From: Streptomyces sp. NRRL S-337
GTDB taxonomy: Bacteria > Actinomycetota > Actinomycetes > Streptomycetales > Streptomycetaceae
DNA length: 53,608 bases
Reading direction: 5' to 3'
Assembly (NCBI RefSeq): GCF_000720175.1
Contig: NZ_JOIX01000050.1
Coordinates: forward strand, 1-53,608
The stretch's first letter is position 1. Every line of letters begins with the position of its first letter. The translations under genes and the position numbers were made by a program. Below the pieces are notes generated by a model. The model was not told where the DNA came from, did no database searches, and worked only from the letters and a program-made list of their open reading frames with translations. Shown here in pieces: positions 25,649 to 34,876 of the stretch.

Positions 25649-27706
25649 TCAGCCGGTGATGATGGCCGGGTCGCTGACGCCGACCTGGCCGTTCTCGACG
25701 TGGCCGGCGAACCGGCGCAGGAAGGTCTTGTCGGTGTCGGAGGTGACCGACAGGTCGTACCAGCGCTTGCTCGCCCGCAGGTCGATCTCCTGCTTGACGG
25801 TGGCGCCGGCGCGGACCGGGTAGGTCTGGGCGGCACCGCCGTAGGCGTTGGTGACCGTGAGGTGGGCGTCGGTGGTGCCCGGGTTGGTCAGCGTGAGGAC
25901 CAGGCGCCCGGTGGTCGCGTCATGACGGGCGGTCACCTCGGGGCCCTTCTTCTTCCCGTCGCCCTTGAAGGTGCGCAGGAAGCCGTTCGGCCCGAAGACG
26001 GACAGGTCGTAGACGCCCTTGGAGTAGGCGGTGTTCCACGTGTCGGAGATCTTCTTGCCGGCCTCCGTGGTGTACGTCCAGGGGCCGTCGGTGCGGTTGC
26101 CCGCGGTGACGGTGAAGCAGGCACCGGCACGGGCGCCGGCGCTGAAGGTGAGCGTGAAGCGCCCGGTGGACGCGGTCCCGGCGCCGTCGACCAGGGGTGC
26201 GTACGGCAGCGGGCGGGACGGCCGGGAGCCGGGCTCCTGCTTGGGCAGCACGGGGTTGGCCGGCGGCTTGGGGACGTAGCTGTCGTGCCGGTCCTTGTCC
26301 GGCGGCTGGTAGCCGTCGGTGTCCGGCAGCGCGGCCGGCTTGGTGTTCTCCAGGGAGAAGTCGAAGGCCGAGGTCAGGTCGCCGCAGATGGCCCGCCGCC
26401 AGGGCGAGATGTTGGGCTCGTGCACCCCGAAGCGGCGCTCCAGGAACCGGATGATGGAGGTGTGGTCGAACGTCTCGGAGCAGACGTAACCACCGGTGCT
26501 CCAGGGGGAGACGACGAGCATCGGCACGCGCTGGCCGAGGCCGTAGGGGCCCGCGGAGTAGGAGGCGTTGCCGCCGAAGTAGTCGAGCTTGGTGTCCACG
26601 GTGGACAGGCCCTGATCGGCGGAGGCCGGCGGGTAGGGCGGGATGACGTGGTCGAAGTACCCGTCGTTCTCGTCGTACGTGATGAACAGGGCGGTCTTGC
26701 TCCACACCTCGGGGTTGGAGGTGAGCGCGTCCAGGACCTGGGAGACGTACCAGGCGCCGTAGTTGGCGGGCCAGTTGGGGTGCTCGGAGAACGCCTCGGG
26801 CGCGGCGATCCAGGAGACCTGGGGCAGCTTGCCGGCCTTGACGTCGGCCTTGAGCTGGTCGAAGTAGCCGTCGCCCTGCTTGGCGTTGGTGCCGGTGCGG
26901 GCCTTGTCGTAGAGCGGGTCGCCGGGCTTGGCGTCGCGGTACTGGTTGAAGAAGAGCAGCGAGTTGTCGCCGAAGGTGCCGCGGTAGGCGTCCTCGATCC
27001 AGCCCCACTTGCCGTTGGCGTCCAGGCCGTCGCCGATGTCCTGGTAGACCTTCCAGGAGACCCCGGCCTTCTCCAGCCGCTCCGGGTACGTCGTCCAGCT
27101 GTAGCCGGCCTCCTCGTTGCCCAGGACCGGGCCGCCACCGGAGCCGTCGTTGCCGACGTGGCCGGAGAACATGTAGTAGCGGTTGGGGTCGGTGGCCCCG
27201 ATGATCGAGCAGTGGTACGCGTCGCAGATGGTGAACGCGTCGGCCAGCGCGTAGTGGAACGGGATGTCCTTGCGCGTCAGATAGGCCATCGTGCCGGTGC
27301 CCTTGGCGGGGATCCAGCTGTCGTACTTACCGTTGTTCCAGGCCTTGTGGCCGCCGGCCCAGTCGTGGTTGAGGCCCTCGATGAACTGCATGCCGAGGTT
27401 GTCGGCGTCGGGGTGGTACGGCAGGACGTCCTTGCCGCCGTCCGGCTGGTGCCACACGGACTTGCCGCTCTCCAGGATGACCGGACGCGGGTCACCGAAG
27501 CCGCGTACGCCCTTCAGCGAGCCGAAGTAGTGGTCGAAGGAACGGTTCTCCTGCATGAGCACCACGACGTGCTCGATGTCCTTGATGGAACCGGAGCTAC
27601 GGGTGGCGGGGATGGCGGCGGCGCGGGCGATGCTGCTGGACAGCGCCGAGACGCCCGCGGTGGCACCGGCGATCTGGAGGAATCGCCGCCGATTGAGTTC
27701 AGGCAT
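25649..27706 (-). CDS. Phosphocholine-type phospholipase C, Tat-secreted
   Basis: 685 aa. Twin-arginine signal NRRRFLQIAG at the N-terminus; phosphoesterase (PF04185-type) domain starting IEHVVVLMQENRSFDHYFG and including FITYDENDGYFDHVIPP; two C-terminal beta domains of the bacterial phospholipase C type (about 485-685). Cleaves phosphatidylcholine or sphingomyelin headgroups outside the cell in characterised relatives. Full family length. No PHO-box-like repeat was recognised upstream, though family members are often phosphate-regulated. Confidence 0.92.
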   Translation of the reverse strand: MPELNRRRFLQIAGATAGVSALSSSIARAAAIPATRSSGSIKDIEHVVVLMQENRSFDHYFGSLKGVRGFGDPRPVILESGKSVWHQPDGGKDVLPYHPDADNLGMQFIEGLNHDWAGGHKAWNNGKYDSWIPAKGTGTMAYLTRKDIPFHYALADAFTICDAYHCSIIGATDPNRYYMFSGHVGNDGSGGGPVLGNEEAGYSWTTYPERLEKAGVSWKVYQDIGDGLDANGKWGWIEDAYRGTFGDNSLLFFNQYRDAKPGDPLYDKARTGTNAKQGDGYFDQLKADVKAGKLPQVSWIAAPEAFSEHPNWPANYGAWYVSQVLDALTSNPEVWSKTALFITYDENDGYFDHVIPPYPPASADQGLSTVDTKLDYFGGNASYSAGPYGLGQRVPMLVVSPWSTGGYVCSETFDHTSIIRFLERRFGVHEPNISPWRRAICGDLTSAFDFSLENTKPAALPDTDGYQPPDKDRHDSYVPKPPANPVLPKQEPGSRPSRPLPYAPLVDGAGTASTGRFTLTFSAGARAGACFTVTAGNRTDGPWTYTTEAGKKISDTWNTAYSKGVYDLSVFGPNGFLRTFKGDGKKKGPEVTARHDATTGRLVLTLTNPGTTDAHLTVTNAYGGAAQTYPVRAGATVKQEIDLRASKRWYDLSVTSDTDKTFLRRFAGHVENGQVGVSDPAIITG

Positions 27707-28084
27707 GAGTCTGGGGACCTCGCGATATGGGGGGAATGCTGGTGAGTTGGGGCGGTGCTGTTCGGTTGTGTGAGGTGCTGTGCGATGACAGCGTCAGCAG
27801 AGTGTTCCAAGAGGAACGAGCGTCAGGGAAGGGGGGGTGTCAGATGTGTGTCGGATCGCCGTACGGGCAGCGAACTCCCTGGTCGGAGCGGTAGGGAGAG
27901 ACGGGCGTGCAAACCGCTCGGTGACCGGGGCCGGCGGCCGCCCGGTTCGTACCGGAATCCGGGCTGTCCGGAGCGGGAGGCGGACGGCGCACGGAACGGC
28001 CTGCGGGACGGCGCGCGGGACGGGACGAGGGCGCGGCAGGGCGCGGGGCCTCCGTAGGGCTGCCGCCGCGGGGCGGTCGGAGCG

Positions 28085-28116
28085 GGCGCTCAGGACGGCG
28101 GGCGCTCAGGACGGCG
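28085..28116. repeat. 16-bp perfect tandem repeat x2
   Basis: GGCGCTCAGGACGGCG at 28085-28100 and again at 28101-28116 without mismatch. Confidence 0.85.
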
Positions 28117-28211
28117 GGCAGGCGGGAACGGCCCCGGCGACGGCAGGGCCCGGGTCCGGACGTGGCCGGAATCCGGACCTACTCTGCACGACGGAGGCGG
28201 GGGCGCCGCTC

Positions 28212-28255
28212 GGCGGCGGAAGGACGGCGAAGGGCGGCGGAAGGGCGGCGGAAGG
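28212..28255. repeat. 11-bp tandem array x4
   Basis: Units based on GCGGCGGAAGG; the last two (28234-28244, 28245-28255) are identical, the first two have one or two changes. Confidence 0.75.
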
Positions 28256-28584
28256 TGCCGGGGAGGCGGCCGACGCGGACCGGTACCGGCGCGGTCCGGG
28301 TCGGGCCGGTCAGCGGGCGGGCGCACGGGGACGCCGGCGGGCCGCCCTGCTGGGGCCGGCCGGAGAGGCAGCGGGAACGGGCCGCCCAAGAGCGGGGCCG
28401 TCGCGCGCGGTTGGGGCTCCGGGCCGTTGCCGTGCCGCGCTCGGCACCGCGACGGACGGCCGGCCTCCGGCTCAACTGCCGTTGCGGGGGCGGCTGTCGG
28501 CCGGTGGGCGAGGCGTGCCGGGACGCGCCGTGGCGGACGCCCCGCCGGATTCGGTGACCGTGGCCCCGCCCTGTCGCGGACGTA

Positions 28585-29085
28585 TCAGGCGAGGCGGGCG
28601 GGCTCGGCGAGCGGCTCGACCGGCACGGCCGGCGGAACCACCGGCTGCCCCTTCTCGTCGGGCACGCTGCGCAGCGGGGCGCGGCCGGCCAGCGGCGTCC
28701 TGCGGGTCGCCTCGACGCGCCGGGTGAACCAGATGACCTTGCCGTCGGGGGTGCCGCAGGTGCCCCAGCTGTCGCTGAGCGCGGCGACCCGGGAGAGCCC
28801 GCCACCGGCGGCGCTCAGCAGCTTCGGCAGCCGCGGGCCCTCGTCGGCGACGGAGGTCGTCAGATTGCGGCCGGACCAGCGGAGTTCGACGACGCAGCGG
28901 GCCTCCGGGCCGATGTGGCGATGGACGTTGGTCAGGAGTTCCGCCACTCCCCGGCATACGGGCGGGATATGGAGCTCGAGGTCCCAATACCTCAGGTGCG
29001 CGGCAAGAATCCGCTGGATCTGCGGCACGCGCTCCGCCGAAGCATGCAGTTCGACCGTGTAGTGCCGGTCGCTGGGAAGTCTCAT
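28585..29085 (-). CDS. RsbW-like ATP-binding protein (anti-sigma kinase family)
   Basis: 166 aa HATPase_c_2 protein. N box ELLTNVHRHIG, G1-like VADEGPRLP, and GGGLSRVAALSDSWGTC for the G2 region; the C-terminal 40 residues are Pro/Ala-rich. In Streptomyces these small ATPases act as serine kinases or binding partners in sigma/anti-sigma switches. ATG 29085 is chosen because GAGGAG lies 9 nt upstream; an open frame extends further upstream without a better site. No partner gene is adjacent. Confidence 0.82.
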   Translation of the reverse strand: MRLPSDRHYTVELHASAERVPQIQRILAAHLRYWDLELHIPPVCRGVAELLTNVHRHIGPEARCVVELRWSGRNLTTSVADEGPRLPKLLSAAGGGLSRVAALSDSWGTCGTPDGKVIWFTRRVEATRRTPLAGRAPLRSVPDEKGQPVVPPAVPVEPLAEPARLA

Positions 29086-29125
29086 GTCGTGGCTCCTCAC
29101 CGCGAGAGGCTCACGTCCTTCACCT

Positions 29126-29138
29126 CGTTGGACCAACG
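29126..29138. promoter_or_regulatory. Perfect 13-bp palindrome upstream of RsbW-like gene
   Basis: CGTTGG-A-CCAACG, centred 47 bp upstream of the ATG at 29085, a typical operator position. The binding protein is unknown. Confidence 0.35.
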
Positions 29139-29262
29139 AACCCCGAACACGAAGAGTGAGCATCTGGTACGTATGGGTCATCTGTCATGCTGACCCGGCC
29201 ACCCGGGGCCCGCAACAGCTCATGGCCGCCGGGGCCCCCGGCGCTCACCTGATACGGCCCTC

Positions 29263-31380
29263 TCACAAGTGGGGCAGCACCTTGTCGGGGGTGAGCGGAA
29301 TGTCGCGCAGCCTTACTCCAGTCGCGTGCCACACCGCGTTGGTGACGGCCGCCGCTGTGCCCACGATGCCGATCTCGCCGATGCCCTTGCTGCCCATGGG
29401 GTTGAGGTGCGGATCCTCCTCCTCGACCCAGTACGCCTCGATCCGCGGCGCGTCGGCGCAGGCCGGTACGTGGTAGCCGGCCAGATCGCACCCGGCGAAG
29501 CCGCCGAACTCCGGGTCCACCTCGCTGTCCTCCGTGAGCGCCATGCCCAGGCCCATGGTCATGCCGCCGATGAACTGGGAGCGCGCGGTGCGGGGGTTGA
29601 GGATGCGGCCGGCCGCGAACACTCCCATCAGGCGGCGCACCCGGATCTCCCCGGTGACCGTGTCGACCTGCACCTCGGCGAAGGTGGCGCCGAACGAGTG
29701 CCGGGCGTACGGGGACCGCTCGGAGGTCTCCTGGCGGGTGTCGGCGGCGACCGTGAGCCCGTCGGCCGGGAGCGGCCCGACATGGTCCCGCAGCCGCGCC
29801 CGCAGCGCCGTGCACGCCTTGTGGACCACCCAGCCCCACGAGCCGATGCCGGCCGAGCCGCCGGCCAGCATCGCGGGCGGCAGATCACTGTTGCCGATCT
29901 CGATGCGGACCCGGTCCTCCGGGGCCATCAGCGCACCGGCGGCGATCTGTGCGAGGACGGTGCGGGCGCCGGTGCCGATGTCGGTGGCGTTCACCCGGAT
30001 CCGGAAGGTGCCGTCGCGGTCGGCGTGCGCCTCGGCGGCGGAAGCGGCGATCAGAACGGGGTAGGTGGACGCGGCGACACCGGTGCCGAGCAGCAGATCG
30101 CCCTCGCGGCGCACGCCGGGCCGCGGATCGCGCGGCAGCCAGCGGAACCGCTCGGCGCCGTCGCGCAGCGCGCCCACCAGGTGCCGGCTGCTGAAGGCCC
30201 GGTCACTGTCCGGCTCGGTGTCCGGTTCGTTGCGCATCCGCAGTTCGATCGGGTCCATGCCCAGTTGGACGGCGAGTTCGTCCATGGCGGACTCCAGGGC
30301 GTACATGCCGGGGCACTCGCCCGGGGCGCGCATCCACGAGGGGGTCGGTACGTCGAGCGGGACGACGCGGTGCACGGTGCGGCTGTTCGGCGAGGCGTAC
30401 ATGACGCGGGCGGGCACCGCGGCCTGCTCGACGAACTCCGTGACGGTGGAGGTGTGGGTGGCAATCTCGTGGGACAGCGCGGTGATCACGCCGTCGTTGC
30501 CGGCGCCCAGGCGGACCCGCTGGATCGTCGGGGCGCGGTGGCCGACGACCGCGGGCATCTCCCGGCGCGGCACCGAGACCTTGACCGGCCGCCCGGTGTG
30601 GCGCGCGGCCATCACGGCCAGGACGACCTGCGGGCGCGGCGTTCCCTTGGAGCCGAAGCCGCCGCCGACGTGTTCGGAGACGACGGTGATCTCGCTCGTG
30701 TCGAGCTTGAAGAGGGCGGCCAGGTCCTCACACACCTTGGTGGCCCCCTGGCTGGAGTCGTGGACCGTCAGATGGCCCTCGCTCCAGTGGGCGGTCGAGG
30801 CGTGCGGCTCCATCGGGTGGTTGTGCAGCGGGGGCACGTGGTAGGTCGCGTCCACGGTGACCGGCGCGGCGGCGAACGCCCCCTCGAAGTCGCCGCGTTC
30901 CCGCGTCCCCGGGTACCCGCCGTTGACCTTCTCCGGCTCGTACATCCGCGGGTGGTCGGCCCGCAGCAGGACGTCGGCGTCGTCGTCGGTCTCGTACGTC
31001 ACCCGGACGGCCTCGGCGGCCGCCCGCGCCGTTTCGATCGTGTCGGCGACCGCGAGGGCCACGTACCAGCCGCGGTGCGGCACCCGGTCCTCCTGGAGCA
31101 GCGACAGCGTGGGGTCCTCGGCGGCGGCCAGCCGGGGGGCGTTCTCGTGGGTCAGCACCGTGATCACACCCGGCAGCGCGAGCGCCTCCGCGGTGTCCAC
31201 GGCGGCGACCCGGCCGCGTGGGATGCCCGCGGCGACCGGCCAGCCGTAGGCGCAGTTCGGCGGGGTGTGTTCGGCCGCGTAACGGGCGGCACCGGTGACT
31301 TTCTCCCGGCCCTCCCGCCGGACGAGCGGTTCGCCCAGGGGGTACGGGGGTGGGCCGAGCGGGAAGGTGCGGGGGCTCAT
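29263..31380 (-). CDS. Molybdenum-binding subunit, aldehyde/xanthine dehydrogenase (PaoC-like)
   Basis: 705 aa large subunit of a three-subunit molybdenum hydroxylase. Seen: the aldehyde-oxidase a/b hammerhead domain near the start (VTGAARYAAEHTPPN), the GGGFGSKG Moco-binding segment, and the C-terminal GSKGIGEIG with the expected catalytic Glu. Oxidises aldehydes or heterocycles at the Mo centre, passing electrons to the Fe-S and FAD subunits. Length fits YagR/PaoC. Last gene of the operon, 55 bp after the FAD subunit; AAGGA precedes its ATG. Confidence 0.9.
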   Translation of the reverse strand: MSPRTFPLGPPPYPLGEPLVRREGREKVTGAARYAAEHTPPNCAYGWPVAAGIPRGRVAAVDTAEALALPGVITVLTHENAPRLAAAEDPTLSLLQEDRVPHRGWYVALAVADTIETARAAAEAVRVTYETDDDADVLLRADHPRMYEPEKVNGGYPGTRERGDFEGAFAAAPVTVDATYHVPPLHNHPMEPHASTAHWSEGHLTVHDSSQGATKVCEDLAALFKLDTSEITVVSEHVGGGFGSKGTPRPQVVLAVMAARHTGRPVKVSVPRREMPAVVGHRAPTIQRVRLGAGNDGVITALSHEIATHTSTVTEFVEQAAVPARVMYASPNSRTVHRVVPLDVPTPSWMRAPGECPGMYALESAMDELAVQLGMDPIELRMRNEPDTEPDSDRAFSSRHLVGALRDGAERFRWLPRDPRPGVRREGDLLLGTGVAASTYPVLIAASAAEAHADRDGTFRIRVNATDIGTGARTVLAQIAAGALMAPEDRVRIEIGNSDLPPAMLAGGSAGIGSWGWVVHKACTALRARLRDHVGPLPADGLTVAADTRQETSERSPYARHSFGATFAEVQVDTVTGEIRVRRLMGVFAAGRILNPRTARSQFIGGMTMGLGMALTEDSEVDPEFGGFAGCDLAGYHVPACADAPRIEAYWVEEEDPHLNPMGSKGIGEIGIVGTAAAVTNAVWHATGVRLRDIPLTPDKVLPHL

Positions 31381-31435
31381 GGCGGGTCCTTGGGTGCTCC
31401 TGGAGACCCTGGTGGGTCCGTGGGGTGGGTGGAGG

Positions 31436-32431
31436 TCAGCTGTGGGCGGGTGGGGCCGCCAGTTCGGTCAGGACGGCGACGGCGAGGTTGCGGGCCAGCG
31501 GGACCTTGAATCCGTTGTCGCGCAGCGGCTCGGCGGCCGCGAGTTCGGCCTCGGCGGCGCGGGCGAAGGTGTCCTCGGTGGCGGGGGCGTCCCGCAGCAC
31601 CTCTTCGGCCGTGCGGGCCCGCCACGGCCGGTGCGCGAGCCCGCCGAACGCCAGCGCGGCACGCCGTACGACACCGTCCCGGACGTCCAGCACGGCGGCG
31701 ACGGAGGCGAGCGCGAAGGCGAACGACGCGCGGTCGCGGGCCTTGCGGTAGCGGGACCGCGCCCCGCGGTCCGCGGGCGGCAGCTGCACGGCGGTGATCA
31801 GTTCGCCGGGCCGGATCACGGTGTCCTGCTCGGGGTGGTCGCCGGGCAGCCGGTGGAACTCGGTCACCGGCACGCTCCGGTCGCCGTCCGGGCCGTGCAG
31901 GTGGACGGTCGCGTCAAGTGCGGCCAGCGCCACCGCCATATCGGAGGGCTGGGTGGCGACGCAGTGCGGGGAGTGGCCCAGTACGGCGAGGTCGCGGTGG
32001 ACGCCCTCACGGGCCGGACAGCCGGTCCCCGGCTCACGCTTGTTGCAGGGCTTGGAGACGTCCTGGAAATACAGGCAGCGGGTGCGCTGCAGCAGATTGC
32101 CCCCGGTGGTCGCGGTGTTGCGCAGCTGGCCCGAGGCGCCGGACAGCACCGCCTGCGACAGCACCGGGTAGCGCTCGCGCACGGGGGTCGCCGCGGCCAG
32201 GGCGCTGTTGCTGACCATCGCCCCGATGCGGAGCCCGCCGTCGGGCAGTTCCTCGATGTGGTCCAGCGGCAGCCGGGTGACGTCGATGAGCAGACCGGGC
32301 CGCTCCACGCCCAGTTTCATCAGGTCGACGAGGTTGGTGCCCCCGCCGAGGAAGCGGGCTCCTGGTTGGCCTTCGGCGGCCCGTACGGCCTCCTCGACGC
32401 TGGTCGCCCGCACGTATCCGAACGGCTTCAT
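31436..32431 (-). CDS. FAD subunit with 4Fe-4S loop (PaoB-like)
   Basis: 331 aa. FAD-binding PCMH N-terminus (FLGGGTNLVDLMKLGVERPG), C-terminal CO-dehydrogenase flavoprotein domain. Between them the segment RCLYFQDVSKPCNKREPGTGC ... HCVAT has four Cys in the arrangement of the extra 4Fe-4S cluster of PaoB and 4-hydroxybenzoyl-CoA reductase. Its ATG overlaps the stop of the 2Fe-2S gene by 4 bp. Confidence 0.9.
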   Translation of the reverse strand: MKPFGYVRATSVEEAVRAAEGQPGARFLGGGTNLVDLMKLGVERPGLLIDVTRLPLDHIEELPDGGLRIGAMVSNSALAAATPVRERYPVLSQAVLSGASGQLRNTATTGGNLLQRTRCLYFQDVSKPCNKREPGTGCPAREGVHRDLAVLGHSPHCVATQPSDMAVALAALDATVHLHGPDGDRSVPVTEFHRLPGDHPEQDTVIRPGELITAVQLPPADRGARSRYRKARDRASFAFALASVAAVLDVRDGVVRRAALAFGGLAHRPWRARTAEEVLRDAPATEDTFARAAEAELAAAEPLRDNGFKVPLARNLAVAVLTELAAPPAHS

Positions 32432-33093
32432 GACGCCACCCCCTGGTCGGTGGACACGTCATGGACCGCCTCGACGATCCGGGGGTACGCCCCGCAGCGG
32501 CACAGGTTGCCGCTCATCCGCTCGCGGATCTCCTCGACGGTCAGCTGCACCGGCCCACCCTGGGGTGCGTCGGCGGGGGTGACATGGGACGGAAAGCCGT
32601 CCGCCGCCTCCTGGAGCACTCCCACGGCCGAGCAGATCTGGCCCGGGGTGCAGTAGCCGCACTGCAGCGCGTCCCGCTCCACGAACGCCTCCTGGAGCGG
32701 ATGCAGCCGCTCCCCGTCCGCCAGCCCCTCGATGGTGGTGATGTGCCGTCCGTCCTGGGCCACCGCCAGCATCAGACAGCTGTTGGCGCGCCGGCCCTCG
32801 ACGAGCACCGTGCAGGCGCCGCACTGACCGTGGTCGCAGCCCTTCTTGGCCCCGGTGAGACCGAGGTGCTCTCGCAGCACGTCCAGGACCGTGGTCCGGT
32901 GATCCAGGGTCAGCTCGTACGCCGTTCCGTTGACGTGCAGAACCAGCGCTGAACTCTGCTCGGCCGCCGCCTCGGCGGGCCGGGCGGGGCGGGCGGTGGC
33001 CGTACCTGCATGCGTTCCGGCACCGGTCCCGGAACGCGCGGCGCCCGCCGCCCGCGCCCCTCCGGCGTCCGCCGGTTGATTGGTGGGCTGCAC
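32428..33093 (-). CDS. 2Fe-2S subunit (PaoA-like)
   Basis: 221 aa. Plant-type ferredoxin cluster [12 protein letters not shown] plus a fourth Cys in NSCLM, and the second, helical 2Fe-2S domain (CGYCTPGQ and CRCG). The first about 50 residues are an Ala/Gly/Thr linker with no twin arginine, in contrast to the Tat signal of E. coli PaoA, so the complex is probably cytoplasmic here. First gene of the operon; GTG start with GAGGAAAGG upstream. Confidence 0.88.
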   Translation of the reverse strand: MQPTNQPADAGGARAAGAARSGTGAGTHAGTATARPARPAEAAAEQSSALVLHVNGTAYELTLDHRTTVLDVLREHLGLTGAKKGCDHGQCGACTVLVEGRRANSCLMLAVAQDGRHITTIEGLADGERLHPLQEAFVERDALQCGYCTPGQICSAVGVLQEAADGFPSHVTPADAPQGGPVQLTVEEIRERMSGNLCRCGAYPRIVEAVHDVSTDQGVAS

Positions 33094-33250
33094 TCGCTTC
33101 TGCCTTTCCTCGCTCCGGTTCCCCCTGGCTCCGCTTTCCGCTGGCTCCGGTTGCCCCCTTGCTTCGGTTGCCTCCTGGCCTGCGTACTCGTGGCGTTCTG
33201 CTTCGGCGTTCTCCTTGGCGTTCTGCTGTGGCGTATTCCGTGGCGTTTGT
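33093..33250. repeat. Degenerate 12-17 bp repeats upstream of the Mo-dehydrogenase operon
   Basis: Two linked sets: CTCCGGTTGCC-type units of 16-17 bp (about 33112-33177), then TGGCGTTCTGCT-type units of 12-13 bp (about 33190-33250). Pyrimidine-rich on the plus strand and unlike surrounding DNA. This is the leader/promoter area of the operon starting at 33093. Confidence 0.55.
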
Positions 33251-33265
33251 TTTCCCCGCCGCCCA

Positions 33266-33281
33266 CCCCCCTTCGGGGGGG
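33266..33281 (-). terminator. GC hairpin after the 128-aa gene
   Basis: CCCCCC-TTCG-GGGGGG, a UUCG-type tetraloop hairpin, about 85 bp past the stop of the minus-strand gene ending at 33365. Confidence 0.55.
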
Positions 33282-33364
33282 CGGGTGAGGACGGCCGGTC
33301 GCCCCGTCGAAGGGGCCGGTCGCCTCCCCGGGCTTACAGGCGCCGCCCTGGTCCGGTGGCCGTG

Positions 33365-33751
33365 CTAGCGGGACTCCAGGCGGAGTTCGACCTCCTTCTC
33401 CTGGTCACCGGCGGCCATGCCGAGGATGTGCACCCTGAACGCCGGCTCCAGGCCCTTGCACAGCTGGTCAACGGCCCAGTAGCCGCCCTGGAGGCTGACC
33501 AGCACCGGCGCCGTCAGCCTCCGGGGCTCGGGCTCGGCCTTGTGCTCGCTCACGTCGACGGTCGAGGTCCACACCGTCGGCCCCGCCCCCGCCATTTCCT
33601 CGGGCACGTCGTCGGCGGCCCGGTCGGAGGCGAAGGCGGTCCGCAGGGCGCTGAAGACGGCATGCGCGTCCTGCGTCGCGCAGCTCTCCAGCTCCACCAC
33701 CACCTCGGCCGATACATGTTCCGCGTGTGACGCCTGTTCCGCGCTGTTCAC
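33365..33751 (-). CDS. Unknown 128-aa protein
   Basis: 128 aa, no signal peptide or membrane segment. Sequence alternates strands and helices (SAEVVVELESCATQDAHAVFSALRTAF ... VLVSLQGGYWAVDQLCKGLEPAFRVHILG), suggesting a compact alpha/beta fold; no family recognised. GTG 33751 is chosen because GAGGAAGG lies 7 nt upstream; the frame is open to 33862 without a site. Divergent from the lipase gene. Confidence 0.65.
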   Translation of the reverse strand: MNSAEQASHAEHVSAEVVVELESCATQDAHAVFSALRTAFASDRAADDVPEEMAGAGPTVWTSTVDVSEHKAEPEPRRLTAPVLVSLQGGYWAVDQLCKGLEPAFRVHILGMAAGDQEKEVELRLESR

Positions 33752-33861
33752 TGTGGGGCCTTCCTCTGTGGGCCTTCCTCTGGGAGCCGAACGCTTCCAG
33801 GCTCGCCCCCCGGCCCGCTCTGTGCGACCCGAGGCTCGAACGAGTGGTTTAAACGGACGCA

Positions 33862-33878
33862 ACGGCGCGGCGCGCCGT
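33862..33878. promoter_or_regulatory. Perfect 17-bp dyad in divergent promoter region
   Basis: ACGGCGCG-G-CGCGCCGT between the 128-aa gene and the lipase. Could be an operator; on GC-rich DNA chance is also possible. Confidence 0.3.
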
Positions 33879-34021
33879 CGTGGAGTTACGCTCAGTAATC
33901 AGAGTAAGCATTCTGTAATCGCCCACGGCGGCGCCGCGCGCATGCCTCGTTCCCACTGCCCCTCGCCCGTCCGCGAGTCCGGCACCGTCAACCCCCTCGA
34001 ATCCGATCTCAGGAGCCCCCC

Positions 34022-34840
34022 TTGACCAGCACCGTCATCGACCAGAAGGCCACCAGCTACAGCGTCCGCCATGCGCTCTCCATGGCGCGCGCCGCCGAGC
34101 TCGCGTACAAGGACGAGCCGGCCATCGACAAAACCGCCCGGGAATGGGGCTTCGAGCAGGTGCGCCACCACAACACCACGTTCCGGCCGCCGTTCCCGCT
34201 GGAGGACACCCAGGCGTACACCCTCGGCGGCCGCCACATGATCATCACTGCCTTCCGGGGCACCGAGCCGACGAACATGCGCGACTGGCTCTCCGACACG
34301 ACGACCCCGCCCTGGCCGGGCCCCGGCGGCAAGGGATACATCCACCACGGCTTCGGCGAGGCGCTGGAGTCCGTCTGGCCGCAGGTCCACGCCGCCGTCC
34401 ACGAGTTCCGGGACAACGGCCAGACGGTCTGGTTCACCGGCCACAGCCTGGGCGGTGCGCTGGCGATGCTGGCCGGCGCCCGGTTGCACTTCGAAGAGCC
34501 GTATCTGAGGGCCACCGGCGTCTACACCTTCGGGCAGCCGCGGACCTGCGACCGGCTGCTGACGCGGGAGTTCGACGCGGCCTTCACCGACCGCATGTAC
34601 CGCTTCGTCAACAACAACGACGTCGTGCCCCAGCTCCCGCCGGAGCCCGCCTTCCACCACGTCTCCGCGCTGCGCTACATCGACTCCACGGGAAAGATCC
34701 ACTCCACCATGCCGGTGATCACCGGCCTCTTCGACCACGCCAAGGGCTACACCGCCGACCTGCTCGCGCCCACGTCCGACGGCGTCCGGGACCACTTCAT
34801 GGGGGCCTACATCACCGCACTGGAGAAGAACCAGAACTGA
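34022..34840 (+). CDS. Lipase family protein (class 3 fold)
   Basis: 272 aa alpha/beta-hydrolase with the class 3 lipase pattern: FRGTEPTNMRDWLSD, nucleophile elbow GHSLGG, Asp in NNNDVVPQLPP and a His near HHVSALRYID. No signal peptide, so cytosolic or non-classically exported. TTG start with AGGAG 7 nt upstream; no nearby ATG in frame gives a better site. Triacylglycerol or ester hydrolysis by family; substrate unknown. Confidence 0.85.
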   Translation: MTSTVIDQKATSYSVRHALSMARAAELAYKDEPAIDKTAREWGFEQVRHHNTTFRPPFPLEDTQAYTLGGRHMIITAFRGTEPTNMRDWLSDTTTPPWPGPGGKGYIHHGFGEALESVWPQVHAAVHEFRDNGQTVWFTGHSLGGALAMLAGARLHFEEPYLRATGVYTFGQPRTCDRLLTREFDAAFTDRMYRFVNNNDVVPQLPPEPAFHHVSALRYIDSTGKIHSTMPVITGLFDHAKGYTADLLAPTSDGVRDHFMGAYITALEKNQN

Positions 34841-34876
34841 CCACGGCGCCACGTGGTCCTGGCGGCCCAGCGCCCG

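Larger units (their letters stand above)
27707..28584. other. 878-bp gap, repeat-rich and without convincing genes
   Basis: Long frames on both strands here translate to Arg/Gly/Ala-rich low-complexity chains without domains or good ribosome sites, so I call none. The stretch holds a 16-bp x2 repeat (28085-28116) and an 11-bp x4 array (28212-28255). The phospholipase promoter must lie near 27720-27830. Confidence 0.6.

Noticed and set aside
27837..28727. 296-codon plus-strand frame in the 878-bp gap
   Set aside because: Arg/Gly/Ala-rich, overlaps the RsbW-like gene end, no ribosome site or domain.
33847..33876. PmeI (GTTTAAAC) and AscI (GGCGCGCC) sites within 30 bp, as in vector polylinkers
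   Set aside because: Flanks are ordinary divergent promoter DNA between real genes, and the GGCGCGCC lies in a natural dyad; chance is sufficient.
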